Positions 43,190 through 52,139 of a stretch of 64,000 nt of DNA are shown here, in pieces. A model generated the notes under the pieces. It made no database searches and had not been told where the DNA came from. It saw only the letters and a program-made list of their open reading frames with translations. The number at the start of each line of letters is the position of its first letter. The stretch's first letter is position 1. The position numbers and the translations under genes are program-made. The DNA comes from CBDFGQ01 sp965247295 (GTDB lineage Bacteria > Chloroflexota > Dehalococcoidia > Lucifugimonadales > JAGWBF01): positions 295,740 through 359,739 of the forward strand of contig CBDFGQ010000005.1 in assembly GCA_965247295.1 (NCBI GenBank), read 5' to 3'.

Positions 43190-43273
43190 GGCAGGGGACC
43201 GGGGGATAGGATATGGGCGCCGCTTTAGCTGCCGCCAGCGGGCCGGCTACGCAGGGAGAATGGTCCGGCCCCT

Positions 43274-43888
43274 CTAGGCTTTCCACCGCAGCCAGGCTGC
43301 CGCCGCCAGAGGACCGCACAGCAGGCCCAGCACCATGAGGACCAGGTACTTGTAGGGCACAGGCATCCACGCCGCTCCCATCGCCAGCAGGTAGTACCTG
43401 GGCATCCGCCCGGTCAGGTTGGCGGACACGTACCTCCACAGGGGATAGTGGGAGCTTGGGGCCAGTATCCTGATTGGAGCGAAGGGCAGCGGGCTAAATG
43501 CGATTGCCGCGATGGTGGGCCACGGCCGCCAGTAAAAGTAGCGAACGGCGGACTTATAGAGGCGGGTATCCCTTACCGGGGCCACCATCCTGAACTCAAA
43601 GACCTTTCGTATGACCACGTAGCCAACGATGGAGGCGACCACTGTGGACACCCCTCCCACGACCGCGACCACCCAGGCATCGTAGATGGCCCCCGCGAAG
43701 ATCACCGCCGGCTCGTGGGGCAGGTAAACGAAGGTATTGGCGGGTATGGATTACCAGAAGTAGCCCACCAACTGCCACCACTGTGGATACAGTAACCTGG
43801 CCACGACGGTGCAGATGATGGCGGGGACCAGGGTTCCTGTCAGGACCCACACTGTGGGGCTGCGCCGGGCCCTCTGGATTAGCTCCAT
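43274..43888 (-). pseudogene. VTT/DedA-like membrane protein with an internal stop
   Basis: A 205-codon frame on the minus strand from ATG 43888. The first part (VWVLTGTLVPAIICTVVA, WWQLVGYFW) runs into TAA at 43751-43753. The same frame then continues without shift (SIPANTFVYLPHEPAVIFAG, then several hydrophobic helices) to 43274. A single change TAC/TAT to TAA would explain it, so either the gene is dead or only the C-terminal part from GTG 43705 is made. VTT proteins are transporters or scramblases. Downstream of it lies the ocd-like gene on the other strand. Confidence 0.75.
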
Positions 43889-43977
43889 GCCGGCGCGGCG
43901 CGAGGCTCCGCCCTAAGCGAGACGATCATGCCTACGACCGTTACGCTTAAGAGTACGACGCCGTAGCTGATGCAAGC

Positions 43978-45078
43978 TCACGTCCCCCGGCCTTCACCGG
44001 TGCGGGCTTGGACAGGGAGGACCCTTCCCTCCATCTGAGGATGCCTCCAGCTATCCACAATGGAGGCCCGGTGCACGCACTGAATGGTACAGTAGGGGGC
44101 GTAGGCCTTCTTGGTGAAATACTGGCGCCGCATCTCCTCACGGGAGTAGTTCTCCAGCGGCAAGGCGGGATATCCCCGCTGCTGGGAGCACCAGTGGACC
44201 AGCCCGAATTCGTCCACATAGAGGTAGCGGGCCCCGGCACGGCACCTCCAGTCGGTGGGGCGCCCCTTGGCCAGTCCCTCCTGAAAGCGGTCCACCACCG
44301 CAAAGCTTCGCCCTCCCGAGCCCTTGATTGCCCGGTAGATTCCCCACTCGTGCTCGCTCAGCGCCTTCATCTTTCCCTTGCCGTCGTGAACTATGCCCAC
44401 CGATGTGGAGAACCCCAGCTCTCGTGCGCGCCGCGCCACCAACAGGGACTCCTCCGGGTCCTTGACCCCGCTGCCGATCACGGTGTTGACGTTGACGCCA
44501 AAGTCGGCGTACCTCGAAAGGAGGCGCAGTTTCTGGTCCAGGACCTTCATGCTTTTCATTGACGCGCCATCGGGACTGACGTTGTCGATGGAGATCTGTA
44601 GGTAGTCCAGCCTCGCCGAGTTCAATGTTGCGATTCGCCCCTCGGTCAGCAGATAGCCGTTGGTTATGACCGTGGCGATGATGCCACGCTCGCGTGTATA
44701 GGCCACGACCCGCTCTAGGTCCGGGTGGAGTAACGGCTCGCCGCCGCTTATGGTGATAATGGATGTGCCCAGCGATGCCAGCCGATCGATGCGCTGGAGC
44801 AGCACCTCAAGAGGGACCGGCTTCGAGCTGTGATCGTACTCGTAGCAGTAGGCACAGGCCAGGTTGCATCGGCGCGTGGCCACTATTTGCACGAGGATGG
44901 GGTGCCGGGTGGAGAACACGGCCTGGGCCAGCATCCGCGCGACGCGAGCGCCCCGGTGGGCCTGGCCAAGCAGCCTTCGTGGCCGCTGGCGGGAGCCCAA
45001 ATTCCCTTCGCCCCCGGCTGCCGATCCGGAGTCGGCCCCGATACCAATCTTCGGAGCGGAATCTCTTTCTGAGGACAT
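43978..45078 (-). CDS. Radical SAM protein (SPASM/twitch-like C-terminus)
   Basis: A 366-residue radical SAM enzyme. The CxxxCxxC is CNLACAYC in VATRRCNLACAYCYEYD, followed by TISGGEPLLHPDLERV (GGE box) and LDYLQISIDN. The C-terminal Cys residues (WRCRAGARYLYVDEFGLVHWC and CTIQC) can hold an auxiliary cluster. It abstracts hydrogen from a substrate such as a peptide or cofactor precursor. The start is uncertain: ATG 45078 (MSSERDS) or 45108; the first 70 residues are low complexity. No precursor-peptide gene was found beside it. Confidence 0.82.
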   Translation of the reverse strand: MSSERDSAPKIGIGADSGSAAGGEGNLGSRQRPRRLLGQAHRGARVARMLAQAVFSTRHPILVQIVATRRCNLACAYCYEYDHSSKPVPLEVLLQRIDRLASLGTSIITISGGEPLLHPDLERVVAYTRERGIIATVITNGYLLTEGRIATLNSARLDYLQISIDNVSPDGASMKSMKVLDQKLRLLSRYADFGVNVNTVIGSGVKDPEESLLVARRARELGFSTSVGIVHDGKGKMKALSEHEWGIYRAIKGSGGRSFAVVDRFQEGLAKGRPTDWRCRAGARYLYVDEFGLVHWCSQQRGYPALPLENYSREEMRRQYFTKKAYAPYCTIQCVHRASIVDSWRHPQMEGRVLPVQARTGEGRGT

Positions 45079-45343
45079 TAACGTAGACCGTAGCCGCCGT
45101 CCCTTCATGGGCGCAGCATACGTGAGCCACCGACGATTTTCAATCCCTTGGGCCCAGGTCAGTCGGGAAACATGCTTCGTGCCTCCGGACAACGTCGCGA
45201 AGTTTGCCATAAATCGTCGCGGACCTCCACTATGTCTTCCATCCATAGCGGTGCTACTCTGTCGTTAATGGTCAGAGCTCGGATACGTTCTCTTCGTAAC
45301 TTGCCCTTCGGCCAAGCCACACGCCAGTTTCTGGAGGTTAGCA

Positions 45344-46027
45344 ATGTTCTCCAAAAGGGGAATCGAAATTCTCGCCGGTGCACTTCTCCTCGCCACCGTC
45401 GTTGGAGTGGTTGTCGCGATAGTGACCTACCCAGAACCCATTGACACATCTATAGACGAGGTCCGAGAGACCCTCGTGGAGATCGCCGACGATCGGGACC
45501 TGTTCGTGGTCAGCATCTCTTTCGCCACCTTCGCCAACCTGATCGCCATCCTGCTGGCGGGGGCCCTGTATGCCACGTTCCGAAGCCATGACCGGACCCT
45601 TGCTCTACTGGGGTCCTTCGGTTTCCTGGCCGCCGGCGTGTTAGAGCTCTCTGCGACCAGGGGGCTGGCCGGGTTGCTGGCACTGGCCCAGGACTACGTT
45701 TCGGCGACCGGCGCCGAGACCGACGCCATCGTGGCCGCCGCGCGGGCCATGGGACCCGTGGCCACGCTAGGGTTCCCGGGGGCCACCGGCATCGCTATAG
45801 GGATGCTGGCCTACGGCGCCCTGGTTGTGCGGACCCAGGCGGTGCCGCGATTGGTGGGCTGGATAGGAATCGTCAGCGGAGTCGTGATCCCCTTCGGCTG
45901 GCTCGCCTTTCTGGAGGACGATCTCTCGCCGATTCTGCCGATAGGGTTGGGACTTGGCCTGATCTTTTTCCTGATTGTGGGCGGCTGGCTGCTCGCCCGC
46001 GGGGCCAAGGAGCCGGCCGGGGCGTGA
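45344..46027 (+). CDS. Multi-pass membrane protein (DUF4386-like)
   Basis: A 227-residue protein with six to seven hydrophobic segments: GIEILAGALLLATVVGVVVA, FANLIAILLAGALYATF, LALLGSFGFLAAGVL, TLGFPGATGIAIGMLAYGA, LVGWIGIVSGVVIPFGW and LGLGLIFFLIVGGWLLA. The arrangement resembles DUF4386 family membrane proteins. GGAGG lies before the ATG. Function is unknown. Confidence 0.7.
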   Translation: MFSKRGIEILAGALLLATVVGVVVAIVTYPEPIDTSIDEVRETLVEIADDRDLFVVSISFATFANLIAILLAGALYATFRSHDRTLALLGSFGFLAAGVLELSATRGLAGLLALAQDYVSATGAETDAIVAAARAMGPVATLGFPGATGIAIGMLAYGALVVRTQAVPRLVGWIGIVSGVVIPFGWLAFLEDDLSPILPIGLGLGLIFFLIVGGWLLARGAKEPAGA

Positions 46028-46100
46028 GGACCCCGGCACGGCGACCGGTCCCACTAATGTTCCACTCGTCCCGTGATCGATCAGGAAGGGGGATCAGACG

Positions 46101-46985
46101 ATGGAGCGCTTTCTAAGATGGCTAAAGAGCCTGTTTGGTTTTGGCAACGCCAAAACGGAGCCTTTGCCGGAGCCGACGCCACCACCCAAGAGTTCCAGCG
46201 AAGGCGAAACGGAGCCTCTACTGGAGCCCATGCCGCCAGCGAAGAGTTCCGGCGGAGATCAGCCAGAGCCTTCACCGCAGCCCATGCCACCGACCAAGAG
46301 TATCGTGACGCTCCTCATCTATCCCACGGTAACCGACGACGTCGAGTTCGATAAGGCGACTCAATTAGACTCAGATAAGTACTACCTGTCCTCGCCCTGG
46401 GAAGTTAGTGCCGATAAGGTCAACGACGCTATTAGGGTTGCAGAAGACTGGCTGGCGGACACGCTCACCACTCGGATCAGATGGAACCAGGTCAGGTTGA
46501 TAAACTCCCAACGGACCGTTTCCCAGTGGCGATCTGGAGGCATCGGCCTGCTCAAGGATGAGGTAGACATCCTGGGCCTGCCGTGGACCGACGATTATAT
46601 CTACCTCGCTTTCGTTCGAGGAATGGGAGGATTCGCCGGCGGCGTCCGGTACGACAGCGGCAACCCTGGATACGCCATGGTCGGGGACATATGCCTGGAA
46701 GCCATCTGTAGCTATCCTTTTCCCACAGCCGGCTCCGTCCTGTTGGGCGACAACGGGTGGCCTTCCAACTCCTTCAGTCTGACCGGGCAGACAGGCGCCT
46801 TCATCCACGAAGCACTTCATGGGCTCGACCTGCCCCACCCCGATGGCTGGCCCGAGGGAAACCGGCCGGACTGGGACGATACGCTGATGGGCCACTGGTG
46901 GAACATGCCAAACTTTCCGCATACAAGAGGACTGACGCAAAGGGAGATTGAACGGGGCCTGAAATGGAGTCCAGGGCCAGAGTAG
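46101..46985 (+). CDS. Metzincin-like zinc protease with proline-rich N-terminal repeats
   Basis: A 294-residue protein. The N-terminus MERFLRWLKSLFGFG is amphipathic and not a clear signal peptide. Residues about 20-68 hold three imperfect repeats (EPLPEPTPPPKSS, EPLLEPMPPAKSS, EPSPQPMPPTKSI). The catalytic motif HEALHGLDLPH (His236, Glu237, His240, His246) fits HExxHxxGxxH with Asp at the Gly position. Met263 in DTLMGH could be the Met-turn. It probably binds zinc and hydrolyses peptides at the cell surface or periplasm if exported. The family is not assigned. Confidence 0.65.
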   Translation: MERFLRWLKSLFGFGNAKTEPLPEPTPPPKSSSEGETEPLLEPMPPAKSSGGDQPEPSPQPMPPTKSIVTLLIYPTVTDDVEFDKATQLDSDKYYLSSPWEVSADKVNDAIRVAEDWLADTLTTRIRWNQVRLINSQRTVSQWRSGGIGLLKDEVDILGLPWTDDYIYLAFVRGMGGFAGGVRYDSGNPGYAMVGDICLEAICSYPFPTAGSVLLGDNGWPSNSFSLTGQTGAFIHEALHGLDLPHPDGWPEGNRPDWDDTLMGHWWNMPNFPHTRGLTQREIERGLKWSPGPE

Positions 46986-46991
46986 ATACCT

Positions 46992-47630
46992 TTAGCCCCC
47001 GTAGGCTTTCAGCTCTAGTATCCGCCGCACTATCCCTCCAAGCTGTTCAGGCGGGAACATCTCCATCCCCTCCCGCAGAAAGCCCTCCCGGTCACCGCCG
47101 GTCTGGGCCCTGAACATCCATGGCAGGACCTTCATCATGAATTCCGGCGGCACGTTACCCATCGCTTGCCCCAACATCGCCTGCTGCTCCTCGACGCTAA
47201 GATGCTCGTCTACCACGGGCAGAAGCAACTCGTTCTCCTTGGTAATATGGATATCCATCGTGACGGCAAGAGCTATGGCCTGGCGGTTGAGCCGTTGGGC
47301 CAGCTCCACGCGCTCGGCGTTACCGCGCGCCGTCCTGAGGCCGGTCAATGACTCCTCTATGTCGTCATATTCCCCATAGTGTTGCTGGTGGTCAAAGATA
47401 TAGGGCCCAGCGATATAGCGAAATCTCTCCTCCAGCACGGGGAAAATGAACTCCTCCTCCCCACCTTCGTGCTCTTTGAGCACCTCGCGAAAGAATTTGA
47501 ACCGGTCCAACAGAGCCGCTACCTGGGTGCCGTCCTCCCGGTTGAGCTCTCTGGCCGCCTCTTCGAACTCATTAACCTCTTTGTGGATGGCGTTATGGAT
47601 GTAAATGATGGAGTGTAGAGGGCCCGCCAT
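46992..47630 (-). CDS. Hemerythrin-like (HHE) domain protein
   Basis: A 212-residue four-helix protein. His residues at IYIHNAIHKEV, LKEHEGGEEEF (with E), FDHQQHYGEYDD and MDIHITKENELL give the di-iron HHE pattern. It should bind O2, NO or iron in the cytoplasm, in stress or redox sensing. The C-terminal part (EQQAMLGQAMGNVP...) is typical for the long version of the family. It is convergent with the protease gene. Confidence 0.85.
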   Translation of the reverse strand: MAGPLHSIIYIHNAIHKEVNEFEEAARELNREDGTQVAALLDRFKFFREVLKEHEGGEEEFIFPVLEERFRYIAGPYIFDHQQHYGEYDDIEESLTGLRTARGNAERVELAQRLNRQAIALAVTMDIHITKENELLLPVVDEHLSVEEQQAMLGQAMGNVPPEFMMKVLPWMFRAQTGGDREGFLREGMEMFPPEQLGGIVRRILELKAYGG

Positions 47631-47818
47631 GCGCTACCTTCTGCTATTAGATTGGAATAACGTTCGGGTAGAACCTAGCTCGCACGCTTCACCGACACCC
47701 CCTCGCTACCAGCCGCCTGGCTCGAAGGCACGCCGAGCTGTTGCATCACGACAGGTCGTGCTAAACGCGGGAGTGCACAGTCTGTGGCACTGCCTGCCGC
47801 CAGCTCCGGCCCGCTTAC

Positions 47819-48136
47819 CTAGTAAATGGTCGGGAACTCGTCCATGCGTTGCAGGAGCTCCCGTATCGGAGTGACCAGGTGGATGTTTAGCTCCAGGAAG
47901 TGTGCAAAACCACCCCTGTAAAGGTAATCCCGTACCGCCTCCGCGGTTGGCGCTTCAAAAAGCTGGAAGGACATGTGGTTCGGGTCCATATGGAGAAAGT
48001 GTATCTCCTGCACGTTGAGCTCCTTGAGAAGCTCCGGCCACCGAGGCGCTGCCTTCGTCAAGAAATCTCTCACGGCCTTATTGGTCAGCGGGCAGTTGTC
48101 TGGTGGATGTGTCCCGATTACTGCGTATTGTGGCAT
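47819..48136 (-). CDS. Small hypothetical protein (DUF3303-like fold)
   Basis: A 105-residue protein. YAVIGTHPPDNCPLTNKAVRDF, ELNVQEIHFLHMDPNHMSFQLF and the C-terminal PIRELLQRMDEF suggest a dimeric alpha+beta barrel like DUF3303. AAGGAGGGATC lies before ATG 48136. No function is known; such proteins often bind small molecules. Confidence 0.55.
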   Translation of the reverse strand: MPQYAVIGTHPPDNCPLTNKAVRDFLTKAAPRWPELLKELNVQEIHFLHMDPNHMSFQLFEAPTAEAVRDYLYRGGFAHFLELNIHLVTPIRELLQRMDEFPTIY

Positions 48137-48407
48137 GGTGATGATCCCTCCTTGCGTAATTCGTACAGACCAGGCCCCCACCAGCCATACACCGGAGAAC
48201 GCGAAAGGTAGTCCCGGCCGTCGTGACTGGCCTTTAACCTTTTACTACTGAGAGGCCCGCCGCAAATTCTCCCGAGTCTTGACCGTTCCCATGGGGAACG
48301 ACGGGACGATACCATTGGACCGGTACCCTGTCAAGGCATAGTAGGCCGGTGCTGGTGGGGCGTGTGTCCTACATACTGGCGGTCAGGGAGCGGCGGATGG
48401 ACGGCGT

Positions 48408-49710
48408 TTACGATATGGGTGGAGGCTTGGAATCACCTTCAGCTACCTCGGAGGCCGGGGCATTCTCCGAGGGGAGGATAAGTCGGACGACGCGCTCATA
48501 GAAGAGATAGTCCCAGGCCCAGCCAGTCAACACCAACAGCCGGTTCCGGAAGCCGATTAGCTTGAAGAGATGAACACTCAACCACATCACCCAGGCCGGG
48601 AACCCAGTAAAGGACCATCGACCGAATAAGTGGGCCACCCCTGCGTTACGGCCGATTACTAGCCATTGTGCCAAGGTCACGATACCGAAAGGGCGAAGGT
48701 TCCTCTCCCTGCAGCTGCCGGGCGATGTTCCGTGCCGTGGCTACTCCCTGCTGGATGGCAACTGGAGCAACCATAGGAAGCGGACTTCCTCTTTCCTCCA
48801 CGTATGCGAGATCCCCAATCACGTACGCCTTTGGGTGTCCTGGCACCTGAAGGGTAGGCAAAACACGCACCCGTCCATTGTGGGCAACAGGTAAACCCCA
48901 GGTCTCGACTGTGGGAGTGCCACGAACCCCTGCGGTCCAGATCACGGTCTCGGCAGCCATCATTGAGCCGTCCTGGAGGTGCACCTCATGAGGTGTGATC
49001 CGGCTAACAGCCGAACTTAGGCGCACCTCCACCGACTTCTTTAGCAGCCGTTCCGCGGCATACGAACCCAATCGCTGAGGTAGGCTCGGCAGCAGACTAC
49101 CCCCAGCTTCCAAGAGGATTACCCGCACCTTGTCAAAATCGATAGTCCTGTAATCCTTCTTAAGAGGGCCGCGGATCAATTCAGCGAGGGCGCCGGCAAA
49201 CTCTACCCCCGTCGGTCCACCGCCCACGATAATGAAAGTCACAAGTCGCCGGTGCCGCTCCGCATTGGGCTCATCCACTGCCTGCTCAAAGGAGTAGAGG
49301 ATACGGTTGCGTAAGCTGATTCCGTCTTGGAGGGTCCGCAACGGGAAGGCGTACTCGGCCGCACCTGGCACTCCAAAAAAATTGGAGGTGCTTCCCGTGG
49401 CCAGGATCAGGTAGTCATAGGGAACATTTTGGCCGCCAAGCTCCAGCACCTGATGTTCAAGGTCCACTCTCTCTAGGTCCGTTAAACGGAAATGGACGTT
49501 GCGCCGCCTCCGGAGGATTGTCCGAACGGGGTAGGCGATGTCTTCCGGCTCCAGCTCAGCAGCAGCCACCTGATACAACAAGGGAAAGAAAGCGTGGTAG
49601 TTGTTGCGGTCGACCAACAGCACATCGACTGGAGATTGTGCCATGGCCCGGGCTGCCCAGAGCCCAGCGAAACCGGCACCAACGATCACCACTCGGGGGC
49701 GGTCAGACAC
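48408..49710 (-). pseudogene. NDH-2-type NAD(P)/FAD-dependent oxidoreductase, frameshifted
   Basis: The frame from ATG 49710 carries the FAD loop VVIVGAGFAGLWAAR, ATGSTSNFFGVPG, the NADH loop FIIVGGGPTGVEFAGAL and VIWTAGVRGTP, and VIGDLAYVEE, then reads FRYRDLGTMASNRP and stops at 48646. The -1 frame continues IGRNAGVAHLFGRWSFTGFPAWVMWLSVHLF to 48408, the C-terminal membrane-binding part of NDH-2. Removing one A near 48657 restores MASIGRNAGVAH and a 433-residue protein. The truncated product would lose its membrane anchor. It would oxidise NADH and reduce quinone. The lesion is one base in a GTAAT context, so a sequencing error is possible. Confidence 0.85.
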
Positions 49711-49978
49711 GACTGAGCCTCACAACGACCATCACCTCCGGCACCAGGTTAGATGCGACCTCTAGCTATACTACAGCGAATTGATGGGCGATGAAGGCTT
49801 TCTCTTATTTCGGTCTCCCCGGAAAGTCCCGCCAGATCGCCGGCCGACTCGCAGGCAGTTCGCGCGGCTTCTATGGCGGAGCCTTGCGGCTGACCTCCCG
49901 CGTTCGCCCGATTACGTTCCGCACGGGCAGTCATCCGTGGCCCGTATGTCCAGCTAGAAGACTCTGTTTCTTCTACGC

Positions 49979-50368
49979 TCAGCCGATCTTGGAGAACACG
50001 AATAGCTCAATCCCATCTGGATCCACCAGACGGAAGCTACGATGTCCCCACTCCTGGTCGGTCAAATGCTCTTTGATAGCAAGTCCCTTTTCAATAACCT
50101 GCCTGTACCAAGCATCCACATCGTCAGTCTCAAGGACTACCCAGACTCCTTGTGGCGCACGGTAGTCCCAGGCGGTGTCGGGCTCTTGCTGGCGTGGAAG
50201 CCTCAAAACTTCGATCAGTCCCGAGGCTGCGCCGAACACGGTACCCTGATCATCCGGCCCACGGTCCCAGGAATCCATAATGGGCAGCGCCAGTCCGTCT
50301 CGATAATAGGCCAGCGTACGCTCGTAGTCCCTGGCGAAAAATGCGATTCGAAACTCGCCACCTGACAT
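49979..50368 (-). CDS. VOC-family (glyoxalase/bleomycin-resistance-like) protein
   Basis: A 129-residue betaalphabetabetabeta protein: IAFFARDYERTLAYYRDGL opens, and WGHRSFRLVDPDGIELFVF closes with the metal-binding-type Glu. It is a dioxygenase, glyoxalase or drug-binding protein of undefined substrate. It lies 60 bases before a RidA gene on the same strand. The 250-base spacer before the NDH-2 gene shows no gene. Confidence 0.82.
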   Translation of the reverse strand: MSGGEFRIAFFARDYERTLAYYRDGLALPIMDSWDRGPDDQGTVFGAASGLIEVLRLPRQQEPDTAWDYRAPQGVWVVLETDDVDAWYRQVIEKGLAIKEHLTDQEWGHRSFRLVDPDGIELFVFSKIG

Positions 50369-50427
50369 TAGTGACCCCCTAGCATTTCAACGAGTCCATC
50401 TAGGCCGAGGGGAGACAACCCCACCCT

Positions 50428-50823
50428 CTACACGACCGCGGTCGCTTCGATCTCCACCAGTAATTCGGGAAATGCCAGGCGCTGGACACCCAGCAGCGTG
50501 CTGGCAAAGCGGCAACCGTTTTCGGCCAATCGCCTGGCGGCTACCTCGTACGCTTCAAAAAAGCGGTCTACGTCCGTAGTATAGACGTTGAGACGAACAA
50601 CGTTCGATAAGTTGAGCCCGGCCTCTTTCAGGACCGTCTCCAGGTTGTCCAGCGCCTTGTTGAGCTGGCCAGCCATGTCTCCCGCGTGAACCGGATTTCC
50701 ATCCGCATCAACCGAAGTCTGCCCCGAGCAGATGAGAACTCTCTGGACGCCACTCACCTCGTTTGCCTGAACGAACCCAAGGTTGTCCTGCCATGTCCAC
50801 GGATTGATTATGCGCCGTTCCAT
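50428..50823 (-). CDS. RidA family (reactive intermediate/imine deaminase) protein
   Basis: A 131-residue RidA fold protein. VLICSGQTSVDADGNPVHAG, QLNKALDNLETVLKEAGL, VVRLNVYTTDVDRFFEAYEV and ELLVEIEATAVV are the family blocks. The Arg of the usual C(T/S)RP-like motif is not clear, so it may not be an imine deaminase. AAAGGAGAAG lies before ATG 50823; the longer start at 50847 adds an unlikely basic peptide. Confidence 0.85.
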   Translation of the reverse strand: MERRIINPWTWQDNLGFVQANEVSGVQRVLICSGQTSVDADGNPVHAGDMAGQLNKALDNLETVLKEAGLNLSNVVRLNVYTTDVDRFFEAYEVAARRLAENGCRFASTLLGVQRLAFPELLVEIEATAVV

Positions 50824-50886
50824 TCTTCTCCTTTCCTTCCTACCCATGTACTCGAATTTCTCACATCAGTTCATCACCGACTCTTG

Positions 50887-51045
50887 TCAGTCCTTGGTCG
50901 GTCCGGGCACCGGGATCACACCCAGTTGCTGCATCAGTCCAATCATATCCGCTACGGCCCAATGGTCGGTTATACGACCGCTAGACACCCGCATGATATC
51001 TATGACCCCAAACTCGACTTGTCTGCCTGTAGCTGCCCCCCCCGG
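50887..51045 (-). pseudogene. SnoaL-like ester cyclase remnant
   Basis: On the minus strand, 50887-51045 codes for GRQVEFGVIDIMRVSSGRI, THDHW-like ITDHWAVADMIGLMQQLG and a PVPGPTKD end, the C-terminal part of SnoaL/ester-cyclase proteins. Upstream the frame meets a run of eight G and then stops. The N-terminal half is missing, so it is a decayed gene. Confidence 0.65.
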
Positions 51046-51397
51046 ACTCAATCAGAACACACACCCGATTTTAAGAGAGAGGCTGATGAGCCCTGCTGTT
51101 ACCTGAGTCGAAACCCGATCATACCCGAGAAGTCCGCGTAACGACACATGAATTGCCGTGCATTACAGCCCGCCCTTCCTCTACCTTCAGGGAGTTTATC
51201 CGAAAGGCCGGGATGGGAAAAGGCTTTCGGCACGAGTACAAAGGGCGGGCAGGCAGACCTCGACTGGACAAGAGCGCGATCAGATTCGGACTTATGTTAA
51301 TCGTGGTTAGATCGCCGGCCCCAATCCTTTAGCTTAGAGGGTCAGGGGTTCCGATCCCTGCAAAACTCATGGGACGAGCATTTAGCTGGGAGAAAAG

Positions 51398-51474
51398 TGG
51401 CGGACCCGACCGGATTCGAACCGGCGATCTCTGGCTTGACAGGCCAGTATGTTAGGCCGCTACACCACGGGTCC
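51398..51474 (-). tRNA. tRNA-Asp (anticodon GTC)
   Basis: A 77-base cloverleaf on the minus strand. The acceptor GGACCCG pairs with CGGGTCC; the anticodon stem CTGGC/GCCAG holds loop CTGTCAA; the T-arm reads CCGGTTCGAATCCGG; discriminator G and encoded CCA follow. It stands alone. Confidence 0.95.
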
Positions 51475-51597
51475 TTGGAAGCTACGGCGAGGGACGAGAC
51501 TGTTTGCCCTACATCTCGATTCTACGGCCCTCGAAGGACGGCTGTCAACGAAGCTCAGGGCGCCAACGGGGGCAGACTGCCCCCCATCCTAGAAGTT

Positions 51598-51828
51598 TCA
51601 ACCGACGCCGTGGTATCCCACAGTTACGGTCTCACCCTCCACTATTACGGGGGTAATGCGCTCGCCCCCCGTGAGCCTCTCCAGGTCGGGTATGGACTCC
51701 GGCTGAAGGGTCACGTCTATCTCTTTGAACTGCACGCCTCGCTTTGCGTAGTCGTCCTTGGCGGCGACCGAATACGTGCAGTCAGGATGGGTATAGATTA
51801 TGATGGTGGCAGTCTTCTCCTGAGTCAA
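51598..51828 (-). CDS. Glutaredoxin-like protein with a CxxS active site
   Basis: A 76-residue thioredoxin-fold protein: IIIYTHPDCTYSVAAKDDYAKRG with the active site CTYS (Cys then Ser), FKEIDVTLQPESIPDLERLTGG and TPVIVEGETVTVGYHG. Single-Cys glutaredoxins bind Fe-S or act in monothiol exchange. The start is TTG 51828 with GAGGAGATAAAG upstream. Its nearest Cys position is U in some selenoprotein relatives; here it is Cys. Confidence 0.75.
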   Translation of the reverse strand: MTQEKTATIIIYTHPDCTYSVAAKDDYAKRGVQFKEIDVTLQPESIPDLERLTGGERITPVIVEGETVTVGYHGVG

Positions 51829-51931
51829 TCTTTATCTCCTCGCGAGAATTAGCTAAGTGGCTCCCATTGTAGCCGCGTTGGGAGACCGATTCAACCGGAA
51901 ACGTAGGTCGGCCCAGCCCTGGGAACGGGCG

Positions 51932-52084
51932 CTAGCTTCCCTTAAGGTACTTCTCCGGGTCCTTTTCAAAGACGCGCTTGCAACCGGGGGCACAGAAGTA
52001 ATAGGTCTGGCCCTCGTATTTTGACTGTCCCCCTGGAGGATTAGCCTCTTCCACCTCCATCTTGCACACAGGGTCTATAGCCAT
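51932..52084 (-). CDS. YHS domain protein (50 residues)
   Basis: A short gene below common length cut-offs. ATG 52084 follows AGGAGG. The peptide MAIDPVCKMEV, then YEGQTYYFCAPGCKRVFEKDP, matches the YHS domain, with CK (Cys7) and CxxxC (Cys31, Cys35), which binds copper or zinc. It lies 56 bases downstream of copA on the same strand and belongs to the copper module, probably as a metal donor or buffer. Confidence 0.85.
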   Translation of the reverse strand: MAIDPVCKMEVEEANPPGGQSKYEGQTYYFCAPGCKRVFEKDPEKYLKGS

Positions 52085-52139
52085 TTCACGGACCTCCTTG
52101 AATAGTTGCACGCTCGGTCAGACGAGTCTCAAGCACCCT

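Noticed and set aside
51305..51370. A tRNA-like stretch (GGTCAGGGGTTCCGATCCCTG followed by CAAAACTCA) just before tRNA-Asp
   Set aside because: Only the T-arm-like part is visible; no D-arm, anticodon stem or CCA can be folded. At most a decayed tRNA.
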